This document shows, one piece after another, positions 1 through 6,042 of a DNA stretch of 10,151 nucleotides (position 1 is its first letter; each line of letters begins with the position of its first letter). The DNA is from Chloroflexota bacterium (GTDB taxonomy: Bacteria > Chloroflexota > Dormibacteria > Dormibacterales > Dormibacteraceae). The position numbers and the translations under genes were made by a program. The stretch spans positions 1 to 10,151 of the forward strand of contig VBJE01000270.1 of NCBI GenBank assembly GCA_005879675.1. The letters run 5' to 3'. A model generated the notes under the pieces. The model was not told the origin of the DNA. It made no database searches and was given only the letters and a program-made list of their open reading frames with translations.

Positions 1-318
1 CGCGACGACGGGATCGCGCGAGCCGACATCGGGCCACGCGCGTCCGTCGACGTCGAGGCTGAGGATGCGGGCGGCCTGTGCCTCCACCGCGGCGAGGGGC
101 GCACCGCCGTACACGTCGCCCCGAACCACGCCATCCGGCTCCTGCTGGAGGCACACCCCCGCCACCGCCCACGAGTCATCCGTCAGGAATGCGAGGTGGA
201 GGTGGCCGGCCGCGGCGTCACCATCGGACGGCGCCTCGTGCCACGCGTCGATGAAACCGGCGCTCTCGCGCAGGGAGTAGTCGCCAAGAGGAGCGAGCTC
301 AAACACGAACGCGACCAT
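1..318 (-). CDS. DNA-3-methyladenine glycosylase (AlkA-like), N-terminal part
   Basis: This is an open frame on the minus strand from ATG at 318 to the window edge: 106 codons, no stop, with the C-terminus lying outside. The N-terminus resembles the actinobacterial-type AlkA / 3-methyladenine glycosylase II family. A beta-rich N-domain (FELAPLGDYSLRES near residues 6-19) leads to the typical segment ARILSLDVDG followed by a VGSRDPVV-like sequence at residues 87-105. Family members excise alkylated bases in base excision repair. The catalytic helix-hairpin-helix and aspartate would lie beyond the edge, so activity cannot be judged. No convincing Shine-Dalgarno precedes the ATG, and an intrinsic terminator ends only a few bases upstream. 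The gene is therefore expressed either by read-through or from a promoter I cannot place. The family call is recognised from memory and is moderately sure. Confidence 0.68.
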   Translation of the reverse strand, partial: MVAFVFELAPLGDYSLRESAGFIDAWHEAPSDGDAAAGHLHLAFLTDDSWAVAGVCLQQEPDGVVRGDVYGGAPLAAVEAQAARILSLDVDGRAWPDVGSRDPVVA

Positions 319-320
319 GA

Positions 321-352
321 AAGCAAAAAGCCGGTCGCGCTGGGCGACCGGC
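321..352 (-). terminator. Intrinsic terminator after the cold-shock gene
   Basis: Read on the minus strand, a perfect 9-bp stem (positions 352-344 with 338-330, arm GCCGGTCGC) with a 5-base loop is followed at once by TTTTT (329-325) and then GCTTT. This is a textbook rho-independent terminator. It sits 17 bases after the TAA of the cold-shock gene (369-371). Its U-tract ends 6 bases before the ATG of the next gene (318). Confidence 0.9.
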
Positions 353-368
353 CTGGTGGAGAAGCTGC

Positions 369-572
369 TTAGGTGAGCTTGATCCGGTTGGCGCGCGGGC
401 CCTTCTGGCTCGCCTCGATCTCGAAGCTCACCCGCTCACCGCCGGCCAGCGAGTCGAAGTTGATGCTCGAGTCAAGGCCCGTGCGGTGGAAGAAATACTC
501 CTTTCCATCCTCCGCGGCGATGAACCCGAACCCGCGATCGGAGACGAGCTTTTTGATCGTCCCTGTTGGCAT
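369..572 (-). CDS. Cold-shock domain protein (CspA family)
   Basis: This is a 67-residue single cold-shock domain that starts at ATG 572 and ends at TAA 369-371. CSPs are small OB-fold proteins that bind single-stranded RNA/DNA and act as RNA chaperones in the cytoplasm. The protein shows RNP1 (DRGFGFI, residues 12-18), RNP2 in the form EYFFHR (residues 26-31), and the usual C-terminal GPRANRI segment. The length is typical. This start is supported by AAGGGGGG at 587-580 with 7 bases to the ATG, by a 10-bp inverted repeat just upstream (586-626), and by a terminator right after the stop. All of these fit an independent gene. Oddly, the same frame is open upstream through the whole EamA transporter (to 1490), so it could also be made as the C-terminal domain of that protein. 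RNP2 differs slightly from the usual VFVHxS form. Confidence 0.9.
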   Translation of the reverse strand: MPTGTIKKLVSDRGFGFIAAEDGKEYFFHRTGLDSSINFDSLAGGERVSFEIEASQKGPRANRIKLT

Positions 573-1490
573 CGGAATACCCCCCTTCTCGAAAGCATGT
601 CGCGAACGCACGGGTCCTTTCGAGAACCTCCGACCGCGGCTGGCCAGCAGCGCGACTCCGGCCAGCGTGGCTATGGCACCGGAGAGCTTGATTGTCGCCC
701 TCTCGCGCTCACGCAGGCGCCAGACTCCCCAGACCGCGACGGCGACGATGGCGACCTCCCTTACCGGCGCCACCACGGCCAGCGGCGCCAGGCTCAACGC
801 CCACAGGACGAGGAAGTACCCCGCCCAGAAGAAGATGCCGATCACGGTCGACTGGCTCCAGGTCGGCGGTCGCAGGCCCTCGGGCTGGCGGTAGAGGCGC
901 AGCGCCGACGCGATCCACATCGAGATCGGCAGCTCGATCGCCATCAGCGTGAAAAGCAGCCAGGCGTAGAGCCACGGCGTCGCGAGCCTCACGCCGACGC
1001 GGTCGACCGAGGTGTAGGCCGCGATGGCGACGCCCGTCATCAACGCCGGCAGCGTGGCGCGGCCTCGCGCTTGCGACAGCGTCACCGAGAGGATGCCGAT
1101 CAGCAGCAGAGCCACACCCACCAGCTGCGGCGTCGCGAGCCTCTCCCCGAGCAGGACCAGACCGACCGTGACGCTCAGCAGAGGCGCCGAGCCACGCGCG
1201 ATCGGATACACCGCCGACAGCTCGCCGCGTCGATAGGCCGTGGACAGCAACCACAGGTATGTCGTCTCGAGCACGGACGAGATCAAGCAGAATCCCACCG
1301 CCGCGGGCGCCAGCACCGGCTTGCCCAGGATGAGCCAGGCGGGCGCGATGCTCAGCGTCGCCACCACCGCCGCCATGTACGACGCGCGCCGAAATGTGGT
1401 GATCGGGTCCCCGCTCACCTTCACCAGCACGTTCCAGGTGCCGTGGAAAATGGCGGCCACCAGAGCCAATCCGACCGCGATCGCGATCAT
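369..1490 (-). CDS. EamA/DMT-family transporter, frame open into the cold-shock domain
   Basis: The ORF starts at ATG 1490 and encodes 373 residues. Residues 1 to about 284 are a drug/metabolite transporter with two EamA repeats (about ten hydrophobic helices). They include the hallmark end of repeat 1, with YPIARGSAPLLSV and GLVLLGERL around residues 95-117. A second repeat ends near VALLAS. Such proteins export or import small metabolites across the inner membrane; the substrate cannot be told from sequence. Residues 285-306 are a basic linker, and 307-373 are a complete cold-shock protein. A normal EamA protein would stop near residue 285, but no stop occurs in any of the three frames of the linker. 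The start overlaps the stop of the upstream hydrolase as ATGA (1487-1490), so the two are translationally coupled. Either a true fusion or a transporter gene that lost its stop is possible. Confidence 0.8.
   Translation of the reverse strand: MIAIAVGLALVAAIFHGTWNVLVKVSGDPITTFRRASYMAAVVATLSIAPAWLILGKPVLAPAAVGFCLISSVLETTYLWLLSTAYRRGELSAVYPIARGSAPLLSVTVGLVLLGERLATPQLVGVALLLIGILSVTLSQARGRATLPALMTGVAIAAYTSVDRVGVRLATPWLYAWLLFTLMAIELPISMWIASALRLYRQPEGLRPPTWSQSTVIGIFFWAGYFLVLWALSLAPLAVVAPVREVAIVAVAVWGVWRLRERERATIKLSGAIATLAGVALLASRGRRFSKGPVRSRHAFEKGGIPMPTGTIKKLVSDRGFGFIAAEDGKEYFFHRTGLDSSINFDSLAGGERVSFEIEASQKGPRANRIKLT
586..626 (-). promoter_or_regulatory. Hairpin in the cold-shock gene leader
   Basis: A perfect 10-bp inverted repeat (arm CTTTCGAGAA at 617-626 on the plus strand, TTCTCGAAAG at 586-595) has a 21-base loop. 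On the minus-strand mRNA its 3' arm touches the Shine-Dalgarno AAGGGGGG (587-580), sharing the two A residues at 587-586. It could partly mask the ribosome site of the cold-shock gene. It could instead be a protein-binding dyad. The structure is seen directly; the role is inferred. Confidence 0.5.
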
Positions 1491-2224
1491 CGGCGCGGTC
1501 GCGCGAGCAGCCTGCCGAGCAGCCGAAAGACCTCGGGGTTGACGACCAGCCCGTTGTGCGTGCCCCAGACCGGGATGGCCGGGATGTCGGCCCGGAGGCA
1601 GGAGCGAAAGTTCACGACGTCATCGGCCTTCGTGTAGATCGAGGTCGTCGCCACGATCGGCGGCTGCTTCAGGTCGTACGTGAAGCGGCCCTCGGCGTCG
1701 AAACGCCGGCCGAACGCCAGCTCGTTGGCCGTGCGCACGACACAGACGGCGCGATGAGTGACCGCGGCAAGGTCGGTCCAGTCCGCGAGGGGAGAGCCCA
1801 GGGCAATCACCTGCTCGACGTCGTCCGGCTTGCGCTGCGACAGCACCTTGGCCAGCAGGCCGCCGCGGCTGTGCCCGACCAGGCTGACGCGCGAGCCGCT
1901 CGCGGTCGCGATCCGGGACACCGTGCGCCCGAGGCCAGCGATCATCCGCTCCGAGTGCTGGACGTTGAAAACGATGCCGGAGAGGTGGCTCTGGTAACCC
2001 ACGCGCCCCAGCCAGCCATGCAGGACGCGAAGGGCCCAATCGCCGGACAAAAAGCCAGGGATCAGCAGCACAGGCCGGCCGTCACCCCTGGGCACGCCGC
2101 GGCCGCGGAAGACGGGATCGCGGAGCAGCGCGGAAAGCTCGCGGACGGCGAGGGGATCCCACAACCTCATCGGGTGCGATGGTAGGTTCTGCTCACCCCA
2201 GGCGTGGCCAGGCTGAGGCGTCAC
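1487..2224 (-). CDS. Alpha/beta hydrolase, lipase-like (paralogue of 3700-4497)
   Basis: The frame opens at GTG 2224 (245 residues) and ends in the TGA at 1487-1489. It has an alpha/beta-hydrolase fold of the lipase/PGAP1-like type: LLIPGFLSGDW (53-63) supplies the first strand and oxyanion loop, GHSRGG (117-122) is the nucleophile elbow with Ser119, and the likely acid is Asp201 (KADDVVN) with His223 (GTHNG). The substrate is unknown; an ester or lipid is a reasonable guess. There is no signal peptide. An internal ATG at 2170 (Met19) would give a start that lines up better with the paralogue, but neither start has a strong Shine-Dalgarno; AAAGA lies just before GTG 2224. The gene overlaps the EamA gene by ATGA and is divergent from the TetR gene, sharing the palindromic region at 2227-2249. 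It is about half identical by eye to the hydrolase at 3700-4497. Confidence 0.87.
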   Translation of the reverse strand: MTPQPGHAWGEQNLPSHPMRLWDPLAVRELSALLRDPVFRGRGVPRGDGRPVLLIPGFLSGDWALRVLHGWLGRVGYQSHLSGIVFNVQHSERMIAGLGRTVSRIATASGSRVSLVGHSRGGLLAKVLSQRKPDDVEQVIALGSPLADWTDLAAVTHRAVCVVRTANELAFGRRFDAEGRFTYDLKQPPIVATTSIYTKADDVVNFRSCLRADIPAIPVWGTHNGLVVNPEVFRLLGRLLARPRR

Positions 2225-2226
2225 TC

Positions 2227-2249
2227 TTTAAACAGGCTGTATGTTTAAA
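2227..2249. promoter_or_regulatory. Palindromic operator candidate between hydrolase and tetR
   Basis: Perfect 8-bp arms TTTAAACA (2227-2234) and TGTTTAAA (2242-2249) are separated by 7 bases. They fill most of the 34-base gap between the divergent GTG at 2224 and ATG at 2259. The block is strikingly AT-rich within GC-rich DNA. TetR genes usually bind such dyads in their own divergent promoter, so this is the obvious candidate site for the regulator at 2259. Promoter elements probably lie inside it (for example TATGTT at 2240-2245 for the plus strand), giving a nearly leaderless tetR mRNA. The palindrome is seen; its binding is inferred. Confidence 0.7.
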
Positions 2250-2258
2250 TAATCTCCA

Positions 2259-2771
2259 ATGCCGCGCCAGTATCGCCTCGGGCGCCGCCAGCCGTCCGTC
2301 GACCGCACCGCCGCCGCGATCCTCGAAGCGGCCCGCGGGCTGGTCGCCGAGGGCGGGGACCGTGTCAGCATCGCCGCGGTCGCCCGCCGGGCCGGCGTGT
2401 CGCGGATCACGGTCTACAACCGCTTCGGGACCAGGGCGTCCCTTCTCGAGGCCATCGCGCCCCCACCTCGGGTCGACGCGGACGGCCTGCGCGAGCACCT
2501 CGAGCAGTCGTGCGCCGCCTGGGCCGCCCACCCGGCCCTGTTCCGCAACCTGCGCACGGAGGTCGCCGGGGTCGAGTCCGGGCGCCGGATCGCCGAGCGT
2601 CTGGCCGCCGCGGACGCGCTCCGGCCCGGGTGCTCCCTGCGGGAAGCGGAGGACGTGATCGCGATCCTCTCCTCTTTTCCTGTCTTCGACCGGCTGCACA
2701 AGGACGGCCGCAGATCCCCCGCCGCGGTGACCGAAGTGCTTATGAGACTGGCCTCGGGAATCCTGGCGTAG
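2259..2771 (+). CDS. TetR-family transcriptional regulator
   Basis: This 170-residue protein starts at ATG 2259. The N-terminal helix-turn-helix spans about residues 14-62, with the family signature VSIAAVARRAGVSRITVYNR followed by FGTRASLLEAI. The C-terminal ligand domain is short and not assignable to a ligand. TetR proteins are usually dimeric repressors released by a small molecule. No Shine-Dalgarno precedes the ATG; the AT-rich palindrome ends 9 bases upstream, consistent with a short or absent leader. It is divergent from the lipase-like hydrolase and 13 bases upstream of the next alpha/beta hydrolase on the same strand. It is therefore likely to control both directions and itself. The TAG is at 2769-2771. 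Confidence 0.88.
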   Translation: MPRQYRLGRRQPSVDRTAAAILEAARGLVAEGGDRVSIAAVARRAGVSRITVYNRFGTRASLLEAIAPPPRVDADGLREHLEQSCAAWAAHPALFRNLRTEVAGVESGRRIAERLAAADALRPGCSLREAEDVIAILSSFPVFDRLHKDGRRSPAAVTEVLMRLASGILA

Positions 2772-2784
2772 GATTCATGACGCG

Positions 2785-3675
2785 TTGCGGCATAGAGTCG
2801 CCAATATCGACGGCCCGGTCCACTACCTGGACTTCGGCGGCTCGGGGGAGCAGGTCCTCCTTGTGCACGGGCTCGCCGGCAGCGCGCTGAACTGGATGGC
2901 CGTCGGGCCTGGCCTGGCGGCGAGCCACCGCGTCCTCGCCCTCGACCTGGCCGGCTTCGGCCAGACGCCGCTGTTCGGGCGGCCGGCGACGGTCGCCGCC
3001 AGCACCGCGCTCGTGCACCGGTTCATCACCGAGGTGATGGCCGAGCCTGTCGTCCTGATCGGCAACTCGATGGGCGGCCACATCGGCGTCCTCGAAGCCG
3101 CTGCCCATCCCGAGTCGGTGCGGTCGTTGGTCCTCGTCGACCCGGCGGTCCCGGGCAAGCACGTCCGGCGGCCTCAGCCGTTGATGCTGGGGGCGATGGC
3201 CGCGCTCTCCGTCCCCGGCCTGGCGCAGAACCTCATCGACCGCCGCAGCCGCGAGCTGGGCCCCGAAGGCCTGGTGCGGCAGGCGCTCGCCATCGTCTGC
3301 GCCGATCCGTCGCGGGTGGATCCCGCGGTCGTGGAAGCCCATGTCCAGCTGACCCGGGAGCGGATGCATCTCGGCCCGCAGAACTCCCGCGCCTTTGTCC
3401 AGGCGTCGCGCTCGGTCGGCATCGGCATGGCGAACCCGAGGTTCTGGGCCCACGTCGCCGCGGTCACCGCACCGACACTCGTCATCCACGGCAGCCTCGA
3501 TCGCCTGATCCCGGTCTCCACCGCCCAAGACCTCGGCCGGCGCAGGCCCGACTGGCGCCTCGTGATCCTCGAGGGCGTCGGCCACGTGCCGATGATGGAG
3601 GCGCCCGACATCTTTCTCGATGCGCTCAGGTCGTGGAGCGCGTATAGAATCGCCACCGCCGCCGCAGCCTCATGA
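2785..3675 (+). CDS. Alpha/beta hydrolase (esterase / epoxide-hydrolase-like)
   Basis: The ORF starts at TTG 2785, the only in-frame start before the conserved N-terminal strand, with AGGA at 2770-2773 as a distant Shine-Dalgarno; it has 296 residues. It has the complete canonical fold: HGLAGS oxyanion loop (28-33), DLAGFGQT (54-61), nucleophile elbow GNSMGG with Ser95, Asp239 in HGSLDR, and His267 in VGHVPMMEAP. A lid segment lies between about residues 125 and 220. There is no signal peptide. The family hydrolyses esters, epoxides or C-C bonds in small molecules, and the sequence does not settle which. It follows tetR by 13 bases and is probably co-transcribed and repressed by it. It is distinct from the two lipase-like paralogues on either side. 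The last residues (RIATAAAAS) are low complexity. Confidence 0.88.
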   Translation: MRHRVANIDGPVHYLDFGGSGEQVLLVHGLAGSALNWMAVGPGLAASHRVLALDLAGFGQTPLFGRPATVAASTALVHRFITEVMAEPVVLIGNSMGGHIGVLEAAAHPESVRSLVLVDPAVPGKHVRRPQPLMLGAMAALSVPGLAQNLIDRRSRELGPEGLVRQALAIVCADPSRVDPAVVEAHVQLTRERMHLGPQNSRAFVQASRSVGIGMANPRFWAHVAAVTAPTLVIHGSLDRLIPVSTAQDLGRRRPDWRLVILEGVGHVPMMEAPDIFLDALRSWSAYRIATAAAAS

Positions 3676-3699
3676 CGGAGCATCTTTCCACACCAGCAA

Positions 3700-4497
3700 T
3701 TGGCCACACTCTCCGAACCACCCCATAGCAGGCGCCCCGGGCGGCTGAAGGCTTCGGCCTCGGTTCTGCCGCAACTTCGCCACCTGGGGCGTTGGGATCC
3801 GATCCCTCCGATGTGGCTCGAGGGCCGTTTCTATCTCGAGTTCCTGCGCCTGATCCGCGACCCTGTCTTTCGCGGCGTCGACGTCCCGGCCGGGCTGCGC
3901 AAACCCGTCCTCCTCATCCCAGGATTTCTCGCCGGCGACTGGACCCTGCGCACGCAGTACGACTGGCTGCGGCGCGTCGGCTACCGGCCTCGCCTGGCGG
4001 GCCTTGCCTTCAACGTCATGTACTCCGAGGTGATGCTCAAGCCCCTGCTGGACACGCTGCTCGCGATCCACCACAAGACCACGGCTCGCGTCTCGCTCGT
4101 CGGACACAGCCGCGGCGGGGTGCTGGCGAAGGTCCTCTCGCACCGCAAGCCCGACCTGGTCGAGCAGGTGATCACGCTCGGGTCTCCGCTCGGCGATCCG
4201 TTCGACGTCCATCCGCTGACGATGGCGGGCGTGCACGCGGCGCATCTGTTCAACGCCTTTCGCTACCGGCACGACGCCTCGGTCGAGATGCGCTTCCTGC
4301 GCGACCTCAAGGCCGCTCCACGAGTGCCCACGACCTCCATCTATTCGCGCTCCGACGGGGTCGTCAACTGGAAGGCCTGCCTGCGGCCGGACGTCAACGC
4401 CATCGAGGTGAACGGCAGCCACGTCGGCCTGGCCCTGAACCCCGAGGTGTACCGGATCCTCGCCCATCTGCTGCCCGCGCCGTGGCGCCAGGGTTGA
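3700..4497 (+). CDS. Alpha/beta hydrolase, lipase-like (paralogue of 1487-2224)
   Basis: The ORF opens at TTG 3700 (265 residues). ATG 3811 (Met38) is the other in-frame choice and lines up with the internal Met of the paralogue, so the first 37 residues are doubtful; neither start has a good Shine-Dalgarno. From residue 53 (RDPVFRG) onward it matches the minus-strand hydrolase almost block for block: LLIPGFLAGDW (71-81), VSLVGHSRGG with Ser137, LGSPLGD, IYSRSDGVVN with Asp219, and NGSHVG with His241. It is a cytoplasmic or membrane-surface serine hydrolase by prediction; its substrate is unknown. It starts 24 bases after the upstream hydrolase stop and probably shares the tetR operon. Its stop (4495-4497) lies only 11 bases before the 5' strand of the TPP riboswitch P1. 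Confidence 0.85.
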   Translation: MATLSEPPHSRRPGRLKASASVLPQLRHLGRWDPIPPMWLEGRFYLEFLRLIRDPVFRGVDVPAGLRKPVLLIPGFLAGDWTLRTQYDWLRRVGYRPRLAGLAFNVMYSEVMLKPLLDTLLAIHHKTTARVSLVGHSRGGVLAKVLSHRKPDLVEQVITLGSPLGDPFDVHPLTMAGVHAAHLFNAFRYRHDASVEMRFLRDLKAAPRVPTTSIYSRSDGVVNWKACLRPDVNAIEVNGSHVGLALNPEVYRILAHLLPAPWRQG

Positions 4498-4508
4498 CGC
4501 CTCACTAA

Positions 4509-4614
4509 CATCGAGTCTCGTCGGGAGCTCGCCGCGTCGCGGTGGGCTGAGAGGGCGCTGTCGCGCCGACCGCATGAACCTGAACTGGGTAATGCCAGCG
4601 GAGGGAGATCGATG
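4509..4614 (+). promoter_or_regulatory. TPP riboswitch (THI element)
   Basis: The conserved aptamer is plain: CTGAGAG after a hairpin (P3, about 4528-4546), then TGAACCTGAACTGGGTAA (4575-4592) and TGCCAGCGGAGGGA (4593-4606). P2 can form between GTCGG (4520-4524) and CCGAC (4566-4570). P1 is unusually long: CATCGA (4509-4514), a bulged G, then TCTC (4516-4519) pair with GAGA and TCGATG (4605-4614), reaching through the ATG at 4612. TPP binding stabilises P1 in this class, so it should hide the GGAGG (4600-4604) and the start codon and shut off translation. The downstream genes (a precursor permease and thiD) fit TPP feedback. The class is certain; the translational mechanism is inferred from the pairing. 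Confidence 0.95.
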
Positions 4615-6042
4615 AGAAAGGTGTTCCCCATCTGTGGGGAAGTGGCGCGAAGCGCCGATGGGGCCGTTGGAGGCGCCGCGGTGCGGACGGCCGGCACAGA
4701 CGCCTTCGGCAAGGTCGAGACACACGGCATCGAGCCGATTCCGGAAGGCGATCGCCATGGCGCGCCGCGCGAGCTTGCGTTTCTGTGGGCCGGCGCGTTC
4801 GTCAACTACGCGAGTCTTTTCACCGCCAGCCTCCTCACGACCTACTACGGCCTGGGCGTCGTCGATGGCCTGGTCGCGACCGTCACCGGCACGGTCGCCG
4901 CGGCCGTCATCCTCGGCCTGCTGAGCAACACGGGCCCTCGTTCCGGCGAGCCGCAGATCGTCTTCACCCGTCGCATCTTCGGCCTGCGCGGCTCCTACCT
5001 CGGGGGCGCGCTGACGCTCTTCCTGGCCATCGGTTGGTTCGCGGTCGATTGCGTGATCGCGGCGCAGGCGGGCGCACAGCTCTTCGGCGGCGGCAGCGCG
5101 GTCATCACCTTCGGTCTGGTGCTGGTGATCGCGGCGATCAGCGTCGGCGTCGCGATCTTCGGCCACCAGACGATCAAGGTCCTCGAGACCTACGGCGCGC
5201 TCGCGTTCGCGGCGGTGTCGGTGGCCTTGTTCCTCTTCCTCGCACCGCAATTTCATTGGGGTCAGGCGGCGGTCGTGTCCGGCTCGGACTACCTCGGCGC
5301 CGTCGTGCTCGGGTTCATGACGTGCTTCGCGCTGGTCGCCTCGTGGTATCCCTTCGCCAGCGACTACTCGCGCTACCTACCCGCGACGAGCTCGACGCGC
5401 GCGGTCACGCTCTGGCCCATGGCGGGGGTCGTCGTGCCCATGACGTTGCTCGGGCTGTTCGGGCTCCTCCTCCCCACCATCGACTCGCGGCTCGCCGCCG
5501 ACCAGGGCGTGCTGGCGGTCATCAGCGCCCACGCGCCCGGATGGGTCACGATCCCCTTCTTTCTGTTCATCGTCGTGGGCGAGATCTGGGCGAACTATCT
5601 CGACGTGTATACGGCAGGCCTGGTCGCCCTCGCGATGGGGATCAGGCTCAAGCGCTGGCAGACCGCGCTCGGCTGCGGCCTCCTGGGCACGGCGCTCGCC
5701 GCCTACGCGGTCCTGGTCAGCGACTTCCACGTCGCCTACGAGGACTTCCTCATCCTCACCTACCTGTGGGCGCCGGCGTGGGCTGCCGTAGTCCTGCTCA
5801 CATTCTTCGTCTTCGAATCGCGAAGGCGGCCCGCGCTGGCGATCCTCGCGTGGATCGCGGGCACGTCCGCGAGCCTGGTCTTCGTCAACTACGCGAGCCT
5901 CTTCGGCAATCTCGTCCAGCACGCGACGTTCTTCAACGATGGGTTGGTCGGCGCGCTGCATGGCGCCGACCTGTCCGGCCTGGTCAGCGTCGCGGTCGCG
6001 GCCGCCGTCTACTGGACCGGGCGAAGGTTGAGCCCGGCGTGA
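4612..6042 (+). CDS. cytX: NCS1-family permease, probable HMP/thiamin-precursor transporter
   Basis: This is a polytopic membrane protein with about 12 helices of the nucleobase:cation symporter-1 family, 476 residues from ATG 4612. The family entry motif is present before helix 1 (HGIEPIPEGDRHG, about residues 38-50), followed by AFLWAGAFVNY. Its place under a TPP riboswitch and directly before thiD is the arrangement known for CytX-type permeases, which are thought to import hydroxymethylpyrimidine. The substrate is inferred from context. There are two start candidates, each with GGAGG at 7 bases: ATG 4612, inside riboswitch P1, and GTG 4681 (codon 24), with GGAGG at 4669-4673. Codons 1-23 use AGA, CGA, GGG and GGA unlike the rest of the gene and contain two hairpins, so the true start may be 4681. 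The gene ends in the TGA at 6040-6042, overlapping thiD. Confidence 0.87.
   Translation: MRKVFPICGEVARSADGAVGGAAVRTAGTDAFGKVETHGIEPIPEGDRHGAPRELAFLWAGAFVNYASLFTASLLTTYYGLGVVDGLVATVTGTVAAAVILGLLSNTGPRSGEPQIVFTRRIFGLRGSYLGGALTLFLAIGWFAVDCVIAAQAGAQLFGGGSAVITFGLVLVIAAISVGVAIFGHQTIKVLETYGALAFAAVSVALFLFLAPQFHWGQAAVVSGSDYLGAVVLGFMTCFALVASWYPFASDYSRYLPATSSTRAVTLWPMAGVVVPMTLLGLFGLLLPTIDSRLAADQGVLAVISAHAPGWVTIPFFLFIVVGEIWANYLDVYTAGLVALAMGIRLKRWQTALGCGLLGTALAAYAVLVSDFHVAYEDFLILTYLWAPAWAAVVLLTFFVFESRRRPALAILAWIAGTSASLVFVNYASLFGNLVQHATFFNDGLVGALHGADLSGLVSVAVAAAVYWTGRRLSPA
4624..4677 (+). promoter_or_regulatory. Structured segment between riboswitch and second start
   Basis: Two adjacent perfect hairpins follow the riboswitch: TTCCCCA/TGGGGAA (4624-4630 with 4635-4641, loop TCTG) and GGCGC/GCGCC (4644-4648 with 4652-4656). 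CCCCATC (4626-4632) can instead pair with GATGGGG (4657-4663), enclosing the second hairpin. GGCGC (4644-4648) can also pair with GCGCC at 4673-4677, touching the GGAGG before GTG 4681. Such mutually exclusive pairings are typical of an expression platform, but may be chance in GC-rich DNA. There is no U-tract, so it is not an intrinsic terminator. Confidence 0.4.

Noticed and set aside
65..280. A 71-codon plus-strand open frame at the left edge
   Set aside because: It is antisense to the glycosylase N-terminus, which has family-like sequence; this frame is Ala/Ser/Pro-rich with no motif.
486..1637. A 383-codon plus-strand open frame
   Set aside because: It is antisense to the well-supported EamA and cold-shock genes and has an Arg/Gln/His-rich composition without motifs.
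3672..3728. ATG overlapping the hydrolase stop as ATGA, opening an 18-residue frame before the second lipase-like gene
   Set aside because: It has no motif and ends after 18 codons in a different frame from the hydrolase. It could be a coupling peptide or a frameshifted N-terminus, but nothing in the sequence supports either.
4494..4511. TTGACG (4494-4499) and TAACAT (4506-4511) as a promoter for the riboswitch
   Set aside because: The spacing of 6 bases is wrong for a pair, and a start from TAACAT would fall inside the 5' strand of P1 and cut off the helix.
3670..5256. A 528-codon minus-strand open frame
   Set aside because: It is antisense to the hydrolase, riboswitch and permease, is Arg/Asp/Glu-rich and has no recognisable domain; GC-rich DNA gives such frames freely.
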